A stretch of DNA of 64,000 bases from Verrucomicrobiota bacterium (GCA_019239825.1 JAFAZK010000056.1:1-64000); one strand, 5' to 3'. Positions 48,960 through 59,821 are shown, counted from the stretch's first letter. Notes: generated from the sequence alone by a model not told the origin. Made by a program: numbers and translations.

Positions 48960-51900
48960 TGAAGAGGATTTTTCAACATCCCCCTGAACCCTCCACCGGC
49001 CGGCGTTACTGGCGTGGACTCGAGGAGTTAGCAGAAACTCCGGAATTTAAGAGTTGGCTGGAGCGAGAGTTTCCTGAAGGAGCGGCTGAGCTGGAGACTG
49101 ATGGTGTCTCCCGGCGTAACTTCATGCGGTTGATGGGAGCATCTCTGGCTCTGGCCGGGGTTGGACTCAGCGGTTGCCGGCGTCCGGAGACGTACATAGT
49201 GCCGTACACCAAAAGCGTTGAATGGTTGATCCCAGGTAAGGCCGTTCTTTACACCACCTCGATGCCTCGCCGGTTGGGTGGTATGCCGCTGGTTGCTACT
49301 ACCTTCGAGGGAAGACCTACCAAGCTCGAAGGTAATCCTCTGGTTCCCGGCTATAACGGTGGGACGGACCTGCTCGCTCAAGCTTCGATCTTAAACCTTT
49401 ACGATCCGGATCGTGCCCGCTTTTTCCGCGAAAATGGAAAAGAGAGCGCCGCTGATAAATTTGAGGCCTATCTCAAACAGGTTCGCAACGAGTTACAGCA
49501 GAATGGCGGGGCCGGCTTTGCCTTCTTATTGGATGAACAATGGTCACCGACGCGCGACCGGATCCTTAAGAAGTTCCAGCAAGACTTCCCTCGAGCCCGG
49601 TTGTATTACGGTGATCCGCTGGGAAATGACGAGATCAACCCTGTAACCGAAGCGCTGTTTGGCGCCGATGTCATCCTGCGGCCGAATTTCGCGAACGCGG
49701 ATGTAATCCTCTCTCTCGATGCCGATTTCCTGGGGCTGGAGCAGACCTTAGATAACATCAAAGCTTTTAGTGCTCGTCGCCGAGTCCGAGGTTCGACCGA
49801 AGCCGTTAACCGCCTCTACGCGGTGGACAACCGGTTCACCATTACGAGTGGAATGGCGGATCATCGGTTACGATGCCCAGCTTCCCACATCCCGTCGTTT
49901 GCCTTTGCGCTGGCCAATAAGATTACCGCAGCCACCGGAGATCAAGGACTCACATCGCTGGCCGGCCAATTCAAAACGACGGTCGCCTTTGACGAAAAAT
50001 GGGTCACTGAGTGTGCGAACGACCTTGTCGCTCGCAAGGGCAAGAGCCTGGTGCTCTTGGGCAATCGGTACCCGGCCCCAATTCAGGCGCTGGTGTATGC
50101 GATAAATAATGCGCTGGAGGCCTTCGGTTCTACTATCCAGGTCCTCACCGCCCCCAAGATAAAGGGTGGTACCATTCAAGACTTAGCCAAGGATGTTAAG
50201 GCTGGGACGGTGAAGCGGTTGTTTATTCTCGCCGGCAACCCAGCCTACACCGCGCCCGCGGATCTTGAGTGGGCGGAGCAGATTCAGAAGCAGATCCCTG
50301 AGGTGGTTCAGCTTGGTTACTGGGAGAATGAAACCTCGACGAATGTCCGATGGTTCGTCCCGGAGGCCCATTTTCTGGAAGCGTGGGGAGATCAGCGTGA
50401 TCCCAATGGCACCTATCTCCCGGTCCAACCGATGATCTTGCCCCTGTTCGGTGGCTGGTCGCAGTTAGATCTGTTGAGCAAACTGGCGGGCATTCCGGGC
50501 GGCCTCGAAGCAGTCCGGGAAACCTTCAAGACCCTAGCCGGTAGCGGCGACTTTGAAGAGGCCTGGACCGGATTATTGCGTCACGGATATATTGCCGACA
50601 CCGCCTACCAGGCTAGCTCGGCGAAACCTAACCTTGGTGGCCTTTCTGGGTTAGTGCCGGCTGCGACCTCACTACCGGCTCCGGTCAGCAGCCCCTACGA
50701 GATCGTTTTCCCTGCAGACTACCGAGTCGAGGATGGCTACTACACGAATAACGCGTGGCTATTGGAACTGCCCGACCCGATCACCAAGCTCACTTGGGAC
50801 AACGCGGTACAAGTGAGCCCCGTGACCGCCAAATCCCTGGGGCTAGAAGAAAGCGACTTGATCGAAATCACAGCTGGAGACCGAAAACTAACGGCGGCAG
50901 TACTGATCGCGCCCGGTCATGCAGATAATTCTTTCACGTTGCCACTTGGTTACGGGCGAGACCGGGTCGGTCGAGTGGGCGAGGGCGCAGGATTCGATGC
51001 CTACAAACTGCGGACTACTAGCGCCCCCTATTTTGCTACCGGTGTAACGATAAAGCTGCTGCAGAAAGACGCGTATAAGCTGATTCGCACCCAGATCCAT
51101 CATAGCATGGAGGGTCGGGCCTTAGTTCGGGAAGGTTCGCTCGAAGATTACGAGCAGAATCCGGCGTTCGCCAAGAAGATGTGGATGGACGCCGAGATAC
51201 CGCCCAACATTTCGCTTTATTCGCATCCGCCGCTGAGTGCTCCAAATCAATGGGCCATGGTGGTTGATCTGAATACGTGTATCGGCTGTTCGGCCTGCGT
51301 CGTCGCATGCCAGGCTGAGAACAATATCCCGGTCGTTGGCAAGGATCAGGTTGAACGAGGGCGCGAAATGCAATGGATGCGGATCGACCGTTATTTTTCC
51401 AGCGCGGACGGCGACACAAGTAATCCGCACCTCGACGAGGACCCGGAAATGGTCGTCGAACCGATGATGTGCCAGCATTGTGAAAACGCACCCTGTGAAA
51501 CGGTGTGTCCGGTCAATGCAACGGTGCACAGCGAAGAGGGACTGAACGTGATGGTCTATAACCGCTGTATCGGGACCCGCTATTGCTCGAACAATTGTCC
51601 GTTCAAAGTTCGCCGGTTCAACTTCTTCAATTACAACGACCGGTCCGTGTTTGATAAACTCGAGTACGGACTGCCCGGATTCCAAGGTAAGCAACAACTC
51701 ATCCTCGGACCGCTGGCAAAATGGGGGATGGATGAGATCTCCAAGCTGCAAAAGAATCCCAACGTCACGGTGCGTAGCCGTGGTGTCATGGAGAAATGCA
51801 CTTATTGCGTTCAGCGGATCGAAACCGCCAAGATTTCACAAAAAATCAAGGCCGGAGTCACCGGAGATCTATCCCTGCCAACGGATAGTGTGCGATCCGC

Positions 51901-52168
51901 TTGCCAAGAGGCATGCCCAGCGGAGGCGATCGTTTTCGGGGACATGAAAGATCCCCAAAGTCAGGTATCGAAAGACCGCGCGTTACCGCAGGATTACCGT
52001 CTGCTCGAGTACCTGAACATCCAGACTCGCACGAGTTATCTTGCTAGGCTGCGCAACCCGAATCCGAAGATGCCGGGAGCAGCCAAAATCGGGAGAATCA
52101 ACGCCGAACACGGCGACGAGGAGCGGGAACGAACCCAAAATAGCGTACCTACCGGAGGAAACGCGTAA
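48959..52168 (+). CDS. actB: Alternative Complex III subunit ActB, molybdopterin-like/iron-sulfur fusion
   Basis: A 1069-aa fusion: a Tat-type signal ([18 protein letters not shown]), a molybdopterin-oxidoreductase-like half with no expected cofactor, and a C-terminal ferredoxin-like half. Cluster ligands are [52 protein letters not shown] and CTYCVQRIE with [10 protein letters not shown]. This fits three [4Fe-4S] and one [3Fe-4S] cluster, as known for the family. It is exported folded by Tat and faces the periplasm. Confidence 0.96.
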   Translation: MKRIFQHPPEPSTGRRYWRGLEELAETPEFKSWLEREFPEGAAELETDGVSRRNFMRLMGASLALAGVGLSGCRRPETYIVPYTKSVEWLIPGKAVLYTTSMPRRLGGMPLVATTFEGRPTKLEGNPLVPGYNGGTDLLAQASILNLYDPDRARFFRENGKESAADKFEAYLKQVRNELQQNGGAGFAFLLDEQWSPTRDRILKKFQQDFPRARLYYGDPLGNDEINPVTEALFGADVILRPNFANADVILSLDADFLGLEQTLDNIKAFSARRRVRGSTEAVNRLYAVDNRFTITSGMADHRLRCPASHIPSFAFALANKITAATGDQGLTSLAGQFKTTVAFDEKWVTECANDLVARKGKSLVLLGNRYPAPIQALVYAINNALEAFGSTIQVLTAPKIKGGTIQDLAKDVKAGTVKRLFILAGNPAYTAPADLEWAEQIQKQIPEVVQLGYWENETSTNVRWFVPEAHFLEAWGDQRDPNGTYLPVQPMILPLFGGWSQLDLLSKLAGIPGGLEAVRETFKTLAGSGDFEEAWTGLLRHGYIADTAYQASSAKPNLGGLSGLVPAATSLPAPVSSPYEIVFPADYRVEDGYYTNNAWLLELPDPITKLTWDNAVQVSPVTAKSLGLEESDLIEITAGDRKLTAAVLIAPGHADNSFTLPLGYGRDRVGRVGEGAGFDAYKLRTTSAPYFATGVTIKLLQKDAYKLIRTQIHHSMEGRALVREGSLEDYEQNPAFAKKMWMDAEIPPNISLYSHPPLSAPNQWAMVVDLNTCIGCSACVVACQAENNIPVVGKDQVERGREMQWMRIDRYFSSADGDTSNPHLDEDPEMVVEPMMCQHCENAPCETVCPVNATVHSEEGLNVMVYNRCIGTRYCSNNCPFKVRRFNFFNYNDRSVFDKLEYGLPGFQGKQQLILGPLAKWGMDEISKLQKNPNVTVRSRGVMEKCTYCVQRIETAKISQKIKAGVTGDLSLPTDSVRSACQEACPAEAIVFGDMKDPQSQVSKDRALPQDYRLLEYLNIQTRTSYLARLRNPNPKMPGAAKIGRINAEHGDEERERTQNSVPTGGNA

Positions 52169-53616
52169 TGGCTGAAACGCAGGTCTCTGCCCCAAAGATG
52201 GTTCCCTTTGTGGAACGCATGCCACGGCCACCGCTGGTCGAAAACAACCGTTCGATGGCCTGGATTACGGATCTGATTGCCGGCGTTCCGGAAAGGAAGA
52301 CGCCGCTCTGGTGGTTTATCGCCATCGCCATCACCGGCTCGATATCGGCTTTCGGCGTGTTCTGTATTTTCTACCTGTTATTCACCGGTGTCGGTGTGTG
52401 GGGGAATAATATTCCGGTTGCCTGGGCGTTCGGTATTACCAACTTCGTGTTCTGGATTGGTATTGGACATGCCGGTACACTTATTTCTGCGATTCTGTTG
52501 TTAACGCGTCAAAAGTGGCGTACGGCCGTCAATCGATCAGCAGAAGCGATGACTCTCTTCGCGGTCATGTGCGCCGCGATCTTCCCTGGGATTCACGTAG
52601 GGCGAGTCTGGATGGCGTGGTTCCTCGCCCCGGTACCGGTTCCTAACTGGGTCTGGCCTAACTTCCGCAGCCCGTTGATGTGGGATGTTTTTGCGGTCTC
52701 GACCTATTTCACTGTCTCGGTCTTATTCTGGTTTCTAGGTTTGGTGCCGGATCTCGCGACCTTGCGAGATCGCGCGAAGAGCCAGATTGGAAAGGTTGTC
52801 TACGGAATCCTGGCGCTAGGTTGGCGAGGTGGTAATCGTCAGTGGCGGCACTACGAAATGGCTTACCTGATCTTGGCCGGTATTTCCACTCCTCTGGTGC
52901 TGTCGGTCCACTCAACGGTGTCCTTCGACTTCGCCACGTCGATCTTGCCTGGATGGCATACCACGATTTTCCCACCTTATTTCGTGGCCGGCGCCATCTT
53001 CGGCGGTTTCGCCATGGTGTTGACCCTATTGATACCGGCTCGGTCAATTTACAAGCTGCACGATGTGATCACCTGGAATCACATCGATGTGATGTGCAAG
53101 ATCATCTTGCTGACCGGCTCGATCGTTGGCTACGCCTATACCATGGAGTTTTTTGTGGCCTACTACGGCGCGAACCCGTTTGAACGCTTCGCGTTTATCA
53201 ACCGTTACTTTGGTCCGTACTGGTGGGCGTCCTGGTCGATGTTTACCTGCAACGTCATTATGCCCCAACTGTTCTGGGTGCGTGCATTCAGGCGGAACAT
53301 CATCACGGTTCTATTCGTTTCCATGTGCGTGAATGCCGGGATGTGGTTTGAGCGGTTCGTTATCTTCGTGATTTCGTTAACTCGCGACTTCTTACCCTCG
53401 AGCTGGGGTATGTATTATCCGACCTGGGTAGATATTTGGACTTTTATCGGAACCATCGGCATTTTTGTTACGCTCTTTCTCCTCTTTATTCGGTTTTTAC
53501 CCATGGTGGCTATTTCTGAGGTCAGATCCGTCTTACCGGAAGCGGATCCTCATCATGTACTGCCGGAGCCGCACACCGGTACGACAGTTGAAGACGCTGG
53601 GGAGGCACACGCATGA
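52168..53616 (+). CDS. actC: Alternative Complex III subunit ActC, NrfD-like
   Basis: A 482-aa membrane protein of the NrfD/PsrC family, with about ten spans. It is the quinol-oxidising membrane subunit in known ACIII structures. [18 protein letters not shown] and [17 protein letters not shown] are typical. A C-terminal hydrophilic tail follows. It overlaps actB by one base and actD by four. Confidence 0.95.
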   Translation: MAETQVSAPKMVPFVERMPRPPLVENNRSMAWITDLIAGVPERKTPLWWFIAIAITGSISAFGVFCIFYLLFTGVGVWGNNIPVAWAFGITNFVFWIGIGHAGTLISAILLLTRQKWRTAVNRSAEAMTLFAVMCAAIFPGIHVGRVWMAWFLAPVPVPNWVWPNFRSPLMWDVFAVSTYFTVSVLFWFLGLVPDLATLRDRAKSQIGKVVYGILALGWRGGNRQWRHYEMAYLILAGISTPLVLSVHSTVSFDFATSILPGWHTTIFPPYFVAGAIFGGFAMVLTLLIPARSIYKLHDVITWNHIDVMCKIILLTGSIVGYAYTMEFFVAYYGANPFERFAFINRYFGPYWWASWSMFTCNVIMPQLFWVRAFRRNIITVLFVSMCVNAGMWFERFVIFVISLTRDFLPSSWGMYYPTWVDIWTFIGTIGIFVTLFLLFIRFLPMVAISEVRSVLPEADPHHVLPEPHTGTTVEDAGEAHA

Positions 53617-54173
53617 CTGCAGCTGCCGCTAAGAAAGAACCTTTCGCTGCCATCGCGGAATTCACGACCGCGGCAGAGTTATACCATGCGGCCGAGAAAG
53701 TCCGCGATAAAGGATACCGCTTCTGGGATGTGCATTCGCCTTTTCCTATCCACGGGATGAATAAAGCAATGGGTTTGGGTAGATCCTATCTAGGCTACCT
53801 TATTTTCTGCGGCGGTCTCACGGGATTCACGACGGCGGCCTTACTGGAGTTCATTCCATCCTCGTTTCTTTACCCGCTAATCGTTCATGGAAAGCCGGTT
53901 AACTTTTTCACGGTTCCAGCCTTTTTCCCGATGATGTTCGAGCTGACCGTTTTGTTCTCGGCGTTTACCGCTTTCTTCGGGGTTTTTGTGTTGAACCGGT
54001 TACCTCGCTTTCATCACCCTTTATTTGCCTATCGTCCTTTCCGTCGAGTTACCCGGGACACCTTTTTCATCGTGATCGAAGCGGTGGATCCGCGTTTCTC
54101 CGAGACCGCCACTGTCGAGTTTCTGACGGAGGTCGGGGGAAAAGAAGCAACTCTGATTTACGAGGATGATTAA
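53613..54173 (+). CDS. actD: Alternative Complex III subunit ActD
   Basis: A 186-aa protein of the DUF3341 family with two membrane spans (about 65-90 and 105-130). [33 protein letters not shown] is the family start. It binds peripherally on the cytoplasmic side and anchors to the NrfD-like subunits. It overlaps actE by 8 bp. Confidence 0.94.
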   Translation: MTAAAAKKEPFAAIAEFTTAAELYHAAEKVRDKGYRFWDVHSPFPIHGMNKAMGLGRSYLGYLIFCGGLTGFTTAALLEFIPSSFLYPLIVHGKPVNFFTVPAFFPMMFELTVLFSAFTAFFGVFVLNRLPRFHHPLFAYRPFRRVTRDTFFIVIEAVDPRFSETATVEFLTEVGGKEATLIYEDD

Positions 54174-54858
54174 AAACTTCTTGATTGGATTTGGGTTGCT
54201 TTGCGTTGTGGCCGTCGGACTTCTCGGTACACGCGGGGAGAAGCATGCCGCTCCGCCGATTGAGTTCTTCAGCGATATGAAGAGGCAGTCGAAGGTAAAA
54301 TATCAAAAGCCGAGCGACTTTTTTGCCGATGGCCGAGCCTCCAGACCTCCAGTCGATGGAACTATCCCCATGGGCTATGATATCCCTGGACATCCGTTCC
54401 AAAACTCGGGCGCGCCGAATGACATCCTTTCACCCTTAGGCGAATACACTGCTGGTACTGATTATTATAACACCGGCAAGATGGGAGAGAATTGGGGCAC
54501 CGGTATGCCTGAACAGATCCCGGTAACGCCCGCCCTGTTAAAGAGGGGACAGGAGGTGTTCACTATTAACTGCGCGGTCTGTCATGGCGCTACTGGGCAA
54601 GGTAATGGGATCACTTCGAAATACGGTCTTCTTAGTATCGCGAACTATCACCAGGATAAATACCGGCAAATGGCGGACGGCCAGATCTTTAATACCATGA
54701 CTCATGGCTATAACACGATGATGGCTTACGGAGACAAGGTCACCGTCAAGGATCGTTGGGCAATTATTGCCTACATCCGAGCCCTCCAACGGAGTCAAAA
54801 CGCCAGTATCAATGACGTGCCGGAAGAGCAGCGTGCCGCTTTAGAGGCCCAAAAATGA
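54166..54858 (+). CDS. actE: Alternative Complex III subunit ActE, monoheme cytochrome c
   Basis: A 230-aa cytochrome with an N-terminal membrane anchor or signal, and the single heme motif CAVCH in FTINCAVCHGATGQGNG; MTHGYNTMMAYG supplies a Met ligand. It is the proposed exit point of electrons from ACIII. Overlaps actD by 8 bp and actF by 4. Confidence 0.94.
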   Translation: MIKNFLIGFGLLCVVAVGLLGTRGEKHAAPPIEFFSDMKRQSKVKYQKPSDFFADGRASRPPVDGTIPMGYDIPGHPFQNSGAPNDILSPLGEYTAGTDYYNTGKMGENWGTGMPEQIPVTPALLKRGQEVFTINCAVCHGATGQGNGITSKYGLLSIANYHQDKYRQMADGQIFNTMTHGYNTMMAYGDKVTVKDRWAIIAYIRALQRSQNASINDVPEEQRAALEAQK

Positions 54859-56081
54859 GTAATCATTCACACGTCCCAGCCCCGGAGATGTTCCAGTCCA
54901 AAGGAATGAACCGATTCCTCATCGGGCTGCTCTCGGTTGGTATCATTTCATTGGTAATTGTGTTACTAGTTGCACTTATCTTTCCTGGTGAAAGGCGCCA
55001 GTTCATTTTTTCTTGGCTCTTTGCGTTCCTCTATTTCTTTACCATCCTGATTGGGTGTCTGTTCTGGATTTTGTTGCATCACGCCACTGATTCAGGGTGG
55101 GGAATTGTAGTCCGGCGACAGATGGAGAATCTGGCCATGTTAGTTCCTTGGATGCTGCTCTTCTTCATCCCGATCTTTTTGCTGCGGAATGATTTGTGGC
55201 AATGGATCGCAGATATCGGCAAGCCGCACTTGGCGCCTGAGCTGAAAGACAAGCTGGCGTACTTCAACTTGCCGATCGGTCCGATCACCATCCCGTTCTT
55301 CTGGGTGCGAGCGTTGTTTTATTTCGCCTATTTTATTGGCGCCGCCTTTTACTTCCGCAGCATGTCGATCAAGCAAGATGGTGACGGCGATCCGAAGCGA
55401 TCGATCCAAATGCGTGGAGTTTCGTTTGTAGCTCTTATGCTCTTTGCGATGTGTACAACCCTGATGGCGTTCGATTGGATGGCCTCTCTGGACTATCGCT
55501 GGGCGTCAACCATGTGGGGTGTTTATATCTTTGCCGGAGCTGCCGGATCCAGCATGTCTTTGATCATCCTAGTGGTGTTCGGTTTGAAGACTGTCGGCTA
55601 CCTCAGCTTCGTGAACGAAGAGCACTACCACATTATGGGGAAGCTGCTTTTCTGCTTCTCGATCTTTTGGGGTTATATCGGGTTCTCCCAATACATGTTG
55701 ATTTGGTACGGAAATATCCCGGAAGAAACCGAGTGGTTCCTTCGCCGGAATATCGAATCCTGGAACACACTGAGCCTGGTGATGGTAGTCGGACGGTTCT
55801 TTATCCCGTTCCTCTATTTGTTATTTGAGTACACCAAGCGAAACTCAAAATTCTTGGCGGTCATTTCGGTTTGGGTGCTCATCATGCATCTGATCGACAC
55901 CTACGTCACGATCATGCCGTTTATGCATCCGACTGGGGTCCAAATCGATATCCTGGATTTGTTGTGCGTTTTTGCGATCGGATGCCCGCTGGCTTTCATT
56001 TTTCTCACCACTCTCGGGAAGGTTGGCCTCTTCCCGTCAAAAGATCCTCGGCTACTGGAATCCTTGAAGCTGAGCAATTGA
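54855..56081 (+). CDS. actF: Alternative Complex III subunit ActF, NrfD-like
   Basis: A 408-aa membrane protein with about ten spans, a shorter paralogue of ActC. LVPWMLLFFIPIFLLRNDLWQW and FDWMASLDYRWASTMWGVYIFAGA are typical. It starts within the actE stop codon. Confidence 0.95.
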   Translation: MSNHSHVPAPEMFQSKGMNRFLIGLLSVGIISLVIVLLVALIFPGERRQFIFSWLFAFLYFFTILIGCLFWILLHHATDSGWGIVVRRQMENLAMLVPWMLLFFIPIFLLRNDLWQWIADIGKPHLAPELKDKLAYFNLPIGPITIPFFWVRALFYFAYFIGAAFYFRSMSIKQDGDGDPKRSIQMRGVSFVALMLFAMCTTLMAFDWMASLDYRWASTMWGVYIFAGAAGSSMSLIILVVFGLKTVGYLSFVNEEHYHIMGKLLFCFSIFWGYIGFSQYMLIWYGNIPEETEWFLRRNIESWNTLSLVMVVGRFFIPFLYLLFEYTKRNSKFLAVISVWVLIMHLIDTYVTIMPFMHPTGVQIDILDLLCVFAIGCPLAFIFLTTLGKVGLFPSKDPRLLESLKLSN

Positions 56082-56085
56082 TCCT

Positions 56086-56631
56086 ATGTCCGAAGCCGTT
56101 GAATCGCCGAAAGTTTCTACGCTGACCGTTCTCACCATTTTGGTGATCTTACTGGTCTTTGTTGGGCTCGTATGGATCGTGTTTCTTCAAAAGGAAGCGA
56201 TCCCAACCAGCACCGAGCAAGCCCGAGCGGAACGCCTGAAAAATCTGGCGCAATTGAACGCAGATAATCAGAAGACTCTCACTACCTATCATTGGGTGGA
56301 CAAATCGAAAGGAATTGTTGGTATCCCGATTAACCGGGCGATGGAGTTAGTTCTCAAAGACTTAGCTGCAAACCATCCGCATGCAGCTGGTCCGGTTAAC
56401 CCGCCCGCTGCGAGCTCGACTCCGGCTGCAAGTCCAGCCCCTGCTGCCGCTAACCAACAAGCAACACCGGCGCCTTCCGCCAGTGCCACCCCCGCACCTT
56501 CGCCGGCTGCCTCACCCAGTTCGAGCCCGGAACCAAGCGCAAGCCCGCAATCTAGTGCAAGTCCGGAACAGAGTGCGAGCCCTGAGCCGACTGCGAGCCC
56601 CAACCCCTCTACGTCGCCGACCGATCAATAA
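56086..56631 (+). CDS. single-span membrane protein with Pro/Ser/Ala-rich tail, ACIII-linked
   Basis: A 181-aa protein: one membrane span (about 12-34, TLTVLTILVILLVFVGLVWI), a short conserved periplasmic part with YHWVDKSKGIVGIPINRAMELVLKDLA, and a 75-residue tail of PAPS, ASPEPS and similar. The W-D-K...IPI-RAMEL pattern recurs in small proteins beside Complex III and Sco genes (from memory). It begins 4 bp after actF and is likely part of the complex; equivalence with ActG is possible but unproved. Confidence 0.75.
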   Translation: MSEAVESPKVSTLTVLTILVILLVFVGLVWIVFLQKEAIPTSTEQARAERLKNLAQLNADNQKTLTTYHWVDKSKGIVGIPINRAMELVLKDLAANHPHAAGPVNPPAASSTPAASPAPAAANQQATPAPSASATPAPSPAASPSSSPEPSASPQSSASPEQSASPEPTASPNPSTSPTDQ

Positions 56632-56985
56632 TGAATTTCGAAACGATGACATTTTTGGTAGGGCGAGGCTCCCGAATGACCGAGAGTTGTTTCCGGAGCT
56701 TGGGAGGGTTTCAGGTTGCTGATAGTGTTAGGTCGACGGGCGCGCCGAGCCGTTGGGCCGCGGTGTGCTACCGGCCTGACCGCGATTCGAAACCGCACAT
56801 CGTTTGTTGGCATGGACAGGGCTCAGTCCGGCGGCTCGGCGAGCGAATCGGACCTGGACATCAGGTGGCCTGGACTAACCAGCAGCCTTGCTCAAATCAA
56901 ATGACCGTTTGGGAGCCTCGCCCCACCAAGGTGGCCGTGACTTCTCACCTCTCACTTCTCACTTTTCACCTCTCACTCCAAGGAT
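56632..56985. mobile_element. MITE-like element, copy 4 (56656-56928), plus heptamer repeat
   Basis: TTGGTAGGGCGAGGCTCCCG begins at 56656 and TTGGGAGCCTCGCCCCACCA ends at 56928. The inner pair CGCCGAGCCGTTGG (about 56740) and CGGCGGCTCGGCG (about 56830) is present. A heptamer run (TTCTCACCTCTCACTTCTCA, then CTTTTCACCTCTCAC) fills 56941-56976 directly upstream of the next start. No gene. Confidence 0.8.
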
Positions 56986-58446
56986 ATGTCTGTTCCTAAC
57001 CAAACAGCAGACCTTCAATTAAATCGCGTTGCCGCTGGCAACGGCTCGGTTCTACGCGGTCCTATCCTGCTGTTCTTTGCCTCCGGTCTGTTCTGGCTCT
57101 TAATAGCGGTAGCCCTTTGGATCCTCTCCGCGTTTCAGGTGACGGACCCGTTTTCGCCTTTGGTTTTTCCCGATGTCGCCTGGTTGACCTACGGCCGGGT
57201 CTATCCCGTTGCTATGGATCTGCTGGTCTATGGGTGGGCGTCTATGATTGGGGTAGGGACGGCCATTTGGATCTTGAACAGCATGGCCAAGAATCCGTTT
57301 CCGGGAGGTTACCTGCCATTGCTGGCCGCGATCATTTGGAATCTTGGCTTGTTCTTTGGCGTTTGGGGCGTGTTAGGTGGCGGCAGCACCGGAAAAGAAT
57401 GGTTGGAATTCCCGATCTATGCCGCGTTCCCGATCTGGCTGGCGGAGATCATCATGGCGATTTGGGCGATTGCCCTGTTCATCGGACGGCGTGCTAAAGG
57501 CGGGTATATTTCACAGGCGTTTTTACTAACTGCGTTTATCGCTTTTGCCTGGGCCTACGGAAGCGCCAACGGTTTTCTGGGATTCTTTAAAGTCGGCGGC
57601 GTGGCTGCATCCGCGATCCATTGGTGGTACTTTGGCTGTCTTCTTAGTCTTTGGCTGACGCCGCTGGGTATCGGGATTGTCTATCATTTTGTGCCGTTAT
57701 TGATTGGGCGCCCTCTCTACAGCGCCAAACTAGCAACCATTAGCTTTTGGGGAATTGTCGGGTTTGGCGGTTGGACCGGAATCGCGCAGATTCTGGGCGC
57801 TCCGCTCCCGGCCTGGAATCAGACCGCCAGCGTTGTTGCTAATGTCTTGCTAGTTGTCCCGATACTGGCATTCGCGACCAACCTTCACCTGACTATGAAA
57901 GGTTCGTTTGATCTGATAAAACCGAACCTGGCTCTGCGGTTTCTCGTGACCGGCGGTATGGTGTTTGGTTTGGCGGGTATTTGGAATGCCATCACGACTT
58001 TGCGATCGGTAAATCGGATTTTGCAATTCACCTGGGGCACTACCGCGCGCACCGACCTCTTTCTAATCGGATTTGTGACCTTGGTTTGTTTCGGAGCGAT
58101 CTATTATGTACTGCCGCGGTTGGTCGGCCGCTCATGGAAGTTCACGAGGCTGGTCCAATGGAATTTCTGGTTTTGGATCGTGGCTCTTGGTACGTTGGTC
58201 TTTAACCTGACCATTGCAGGTGTGTTGCAGGGATTTGGGCTGCTGGACCCAAAGGTTCCGTTTGCTGCGATCATCGATATCACCAAACCATTTATACTCG
58301 GTTACGCTCTTGCTGCCATTTTCATCGGCGTTTCAGCATTACTCGGTGTTGGCTCTTTCCTAACCGTTTTTGTGAATCCTGCTTGGGCGCCTGATTCTGA
58401 GGAAGCTCCCGAACCGGTGATCAATGAGGAGGTATCACTCGCGTGA
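56986..58446 (+). CDS. CcoN-like (cbb3 oxidase subunit I) homologue lacking all heme and copper ligands
   Basis: A 486-aa protein with about 12 spans, aligning along its length with CcoN: YGRVYPVAMDLLVYG for FGRLRPLHTNAVIFG, WWYFGCLLSLWLT for WWYGHNAVGFFLT, GGWTGIAQILGAPLPAW for YIWAGPHHLHYTALPDW, and ARTDLFLIGFV for GHVHAGALGWV. Low-spin heme His becomes Ala76 and, on the other side, Arg355; the CuB His becomes Gly217 and Ala267/Gln268; the high-spin heme His becomes Asp357. The only His left are 212, 234 and 301. The overall fold signals (YHFVP, GRPLYS, FGAIYYVLPRLVGR) are kept. It overlaps a ccoO-like gene by 4 bp. It cannot reduce oxygen in the CcoN way; a scaffold role is inferred. Confidence 0.88.
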   Translation: MSVPNQTADLQLNRVAAGNGSVLRGPILLFFASGLFWLLIAVALWILSAFQVTDPFSPLVFPDVAWLTYGRVYPVAMDLLVYGWASMIGVGTAIWILNSMAKNPFPGGYLPLLAAIIWNLGLFFGVWGVLGGGSTGKEWLEFPIYAAFPIWLAEIIMAIWAIALFIGRRAKGGYISQAFLLTAFIAFAWAYGSANGFLGFFKVGGVAASAIHWWYFGCLLSLWLTPLGIGIVYHFVPLLIGRPLYSAKLATISFWGIVGFGGWTGIAQILGAPLPAWNQTASVVANVLLVVPILAFATNLHLTMKGSFDLIKPNLALRFLVTGGMVFGLAGIWNAITTLRSVNRILQFTWGTTARTDLFLIGFVTLVCFGAIYYVLPRLVGRSWKFTRLVQWNFWFWIVALGTLVFNLTIAGVLQGFGLLDPKVPFAAIIDITKPFILGYALAAIFIGVSALLGVGSFLTVFVNPAWAPDSEEAPEPVINEEVSLA

Positions 58447-59066
58447 ATCGGTTAAGTAAGATTATCGGCGGCGTGTTTGTCCTGTTTGGACTGTCGTGGT
58501 GGGGGTTAGCCGTCTACCCCTATCTTTCATTCGCCGCATTGAAGGAAAATGTCGATCCGAACACGAAAGAGGTGGCTCCTCCAGATGTACCGGGGGCAGC
58601 CCAACAAGGGTATCGGGTGTACGCCGCTAACGGTTGTGTTTCCTGTCATTCCCAATTTGTCCGCGACAAGAGCGAGGGCAGTGACATCGATCGTGAATGG
58701 GGTAAACGTCGAACGGTTGCTCGCGACTACATGAAGGACAATCAGGTCTTCCTGGGTGTTTCCCGACTGGGCCCCGACCTGACCAACGTCGGTCTACGCC
58801 AAAAGGACGCACAATGGTTTTATCGGTACCTTTATGATCCGCGACTGTTCAACCCGGATACGATGATGCCTTCTTATCGGTGGTTATTCCAGGAACGAGC
58901 CATCACGGGTCAACCGGCACAGAACGCATTGAAGCTCGAAGGAGCAGATGCTCCCCGGCCCGGCCATGAGATTGTACCGACTGCAGAAGCGGAAGCGCTA
59001 GTGGCTTATCTACTTTCACTGAAGCGGGATTACGCTTTGCCGGAAGCACCGGCCCCCCAAGAATGA
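58443..59066 (+). CDS. CcoO-like monoheme cytochrome c
   Basis: A 207-aa membrane-anchored cytochrome of the cbb3 subunit II (CcoO) family. It has one N-terminal span (about 7-29), the heme motif GCVSCHSQFVR, the CcoO block VARDYMKDNQVFLGVSRLGP and Met ligand in DTMMPSYRW. All redox residues are retained, unlike its CcoN-like partner. It starts with GTG overlapping the previous stop (GTGA). Confidence 0.92.
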   Translation: MNRLSKIIGGVFVLFGLSWWGLAVYPYLSFAALKENVDPNTKEVAPPDVPGAAQQGYRVYAANGCVSCHSQFVRDKSEGSDIDREWGKRRTVARDYMKDNQVFLGVSRLGPDLTNVGLRQKDAQWFYRYLYDPRLFNPDTMMPSYRWLFQERAITGQPAQNALKLEGADAPRPGHEIVPTAEAEALVAYLLSLKRDYALPEAPAPQE

Positions 59067-59821
59067 GCTCGCACGAAGAACACTCAGAGACGCCTGAAAT
59101 GGAAGACGCGGCGCCGCAGTCGCGGGGCGAGGGCGATGCGGCGATCAATGATCCGGCCGTCCCTATCGTCGGAGACGGAGCGGTTCCACGTTGGTTGATA
59201 GGCGTGATCTTCTTCGGCCTTTTCTGGTCAGGTGCTTATCTTTTCTCTTACAGTGGAGGTTTCAGCGCTGACGTTTTCGATTATTTGCCGAAGTTCGGCC
59301 CACTCAGCTCCGGGCCCCAGTCTGCTCCCGATCCGAAAGTGATCGGGAAAGCTCTTTTCTCGCAGAATTGTGTCACCTGCCATCAAGCGACAGGCCTGGG
59401 TCTACCCGGTCAGTACCCACCGATAGCCGGTTCCGAGATCGTGTTGGGTGACGCCACCAATCGTTACATCGCGATTGTGCTGAAAGGACTACAAGGGCCC
59501 ATAACCGTAAAGGGTGAAAGCTTTAATAATTCCATGCAGGCCTGGGAAGGGCAATACACGGATGCCCAACTTGCTGCCATCCTGACCTATGAACGTTCCG
59601 ATTGGGGCAACAATGCGCCGCCGATCCCGCCTGAAGCAATAAAACAGGTGCGCGAGGAATTGAAGGATCGAAAAGAGCAATGGACTTACGCAGAGATCAT
59701 GAAGATGCCGGGCAAAGACGTCGCTAAGGCCGGAGGGTCCGCACAACAGGCGGCGAATAAACCGGCGCCGGGTGCATCCCCCGCTGCCAGCGCTTCACCG
59801 GCTGCTCCTCAGCAAAAATGA
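59063..59821 (+). CDS. membrane-anchored monoheme cytochrome c (CcoP-position)
   Basis: A 252-aa protein: acidic N-terminus, one span (about 42-65), one heme domain with QNCVTCHQATGLGLPGQYPP and Met in FNNSMQAWEG, then a charged linker and an Ala/Pro/Ser tail. It occupies the place of CcoP but has one heme rather than two; the domain resembles the cytochrome c fused to caa3 CoxB. As the neighbouring CoxB lacks such a domain, this may be its separate electron donor. Starts in the ATGA overlap. Confidence 0.88.
   Translation: MSSHEEHSETPEMEDAAPQSRGEGDAAINDPAVPIVGDGAVPRWLIGVIFFGLFWSGAYLFSYSGGFSADVFDYLPKFGPLSSGPQSAPDPKVIGKALFSQNCVTCHQATGLGLPGQYPPIAGSEIVLGDATNRYIAIVLKGLQGPITVKGESFNNSMQAWEGQYTDAQLAAILTYERSDWGNNAPPIPPEAIKQVREELKDRKEQWTYAEIMKMPGKDVAKAGGSAQQAANKPAPGASPAASASPAAPQQK

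Noticed and set aside
48959-52168. A formate dehydrogenase-like or polysulfide reductase operon instead of ACIII
   Set aside because: The pentaheme ActA, DUF3341 ActD, ActE cytochrome and second NrfD-like subunit together define Alternative Complex III.
56986-59821. A functional cbb3 oxidase (ccoNOP)
   Set aside because: All metal-ligand histidines of subunit I are absent, and the third subunit has one heme rather than two.
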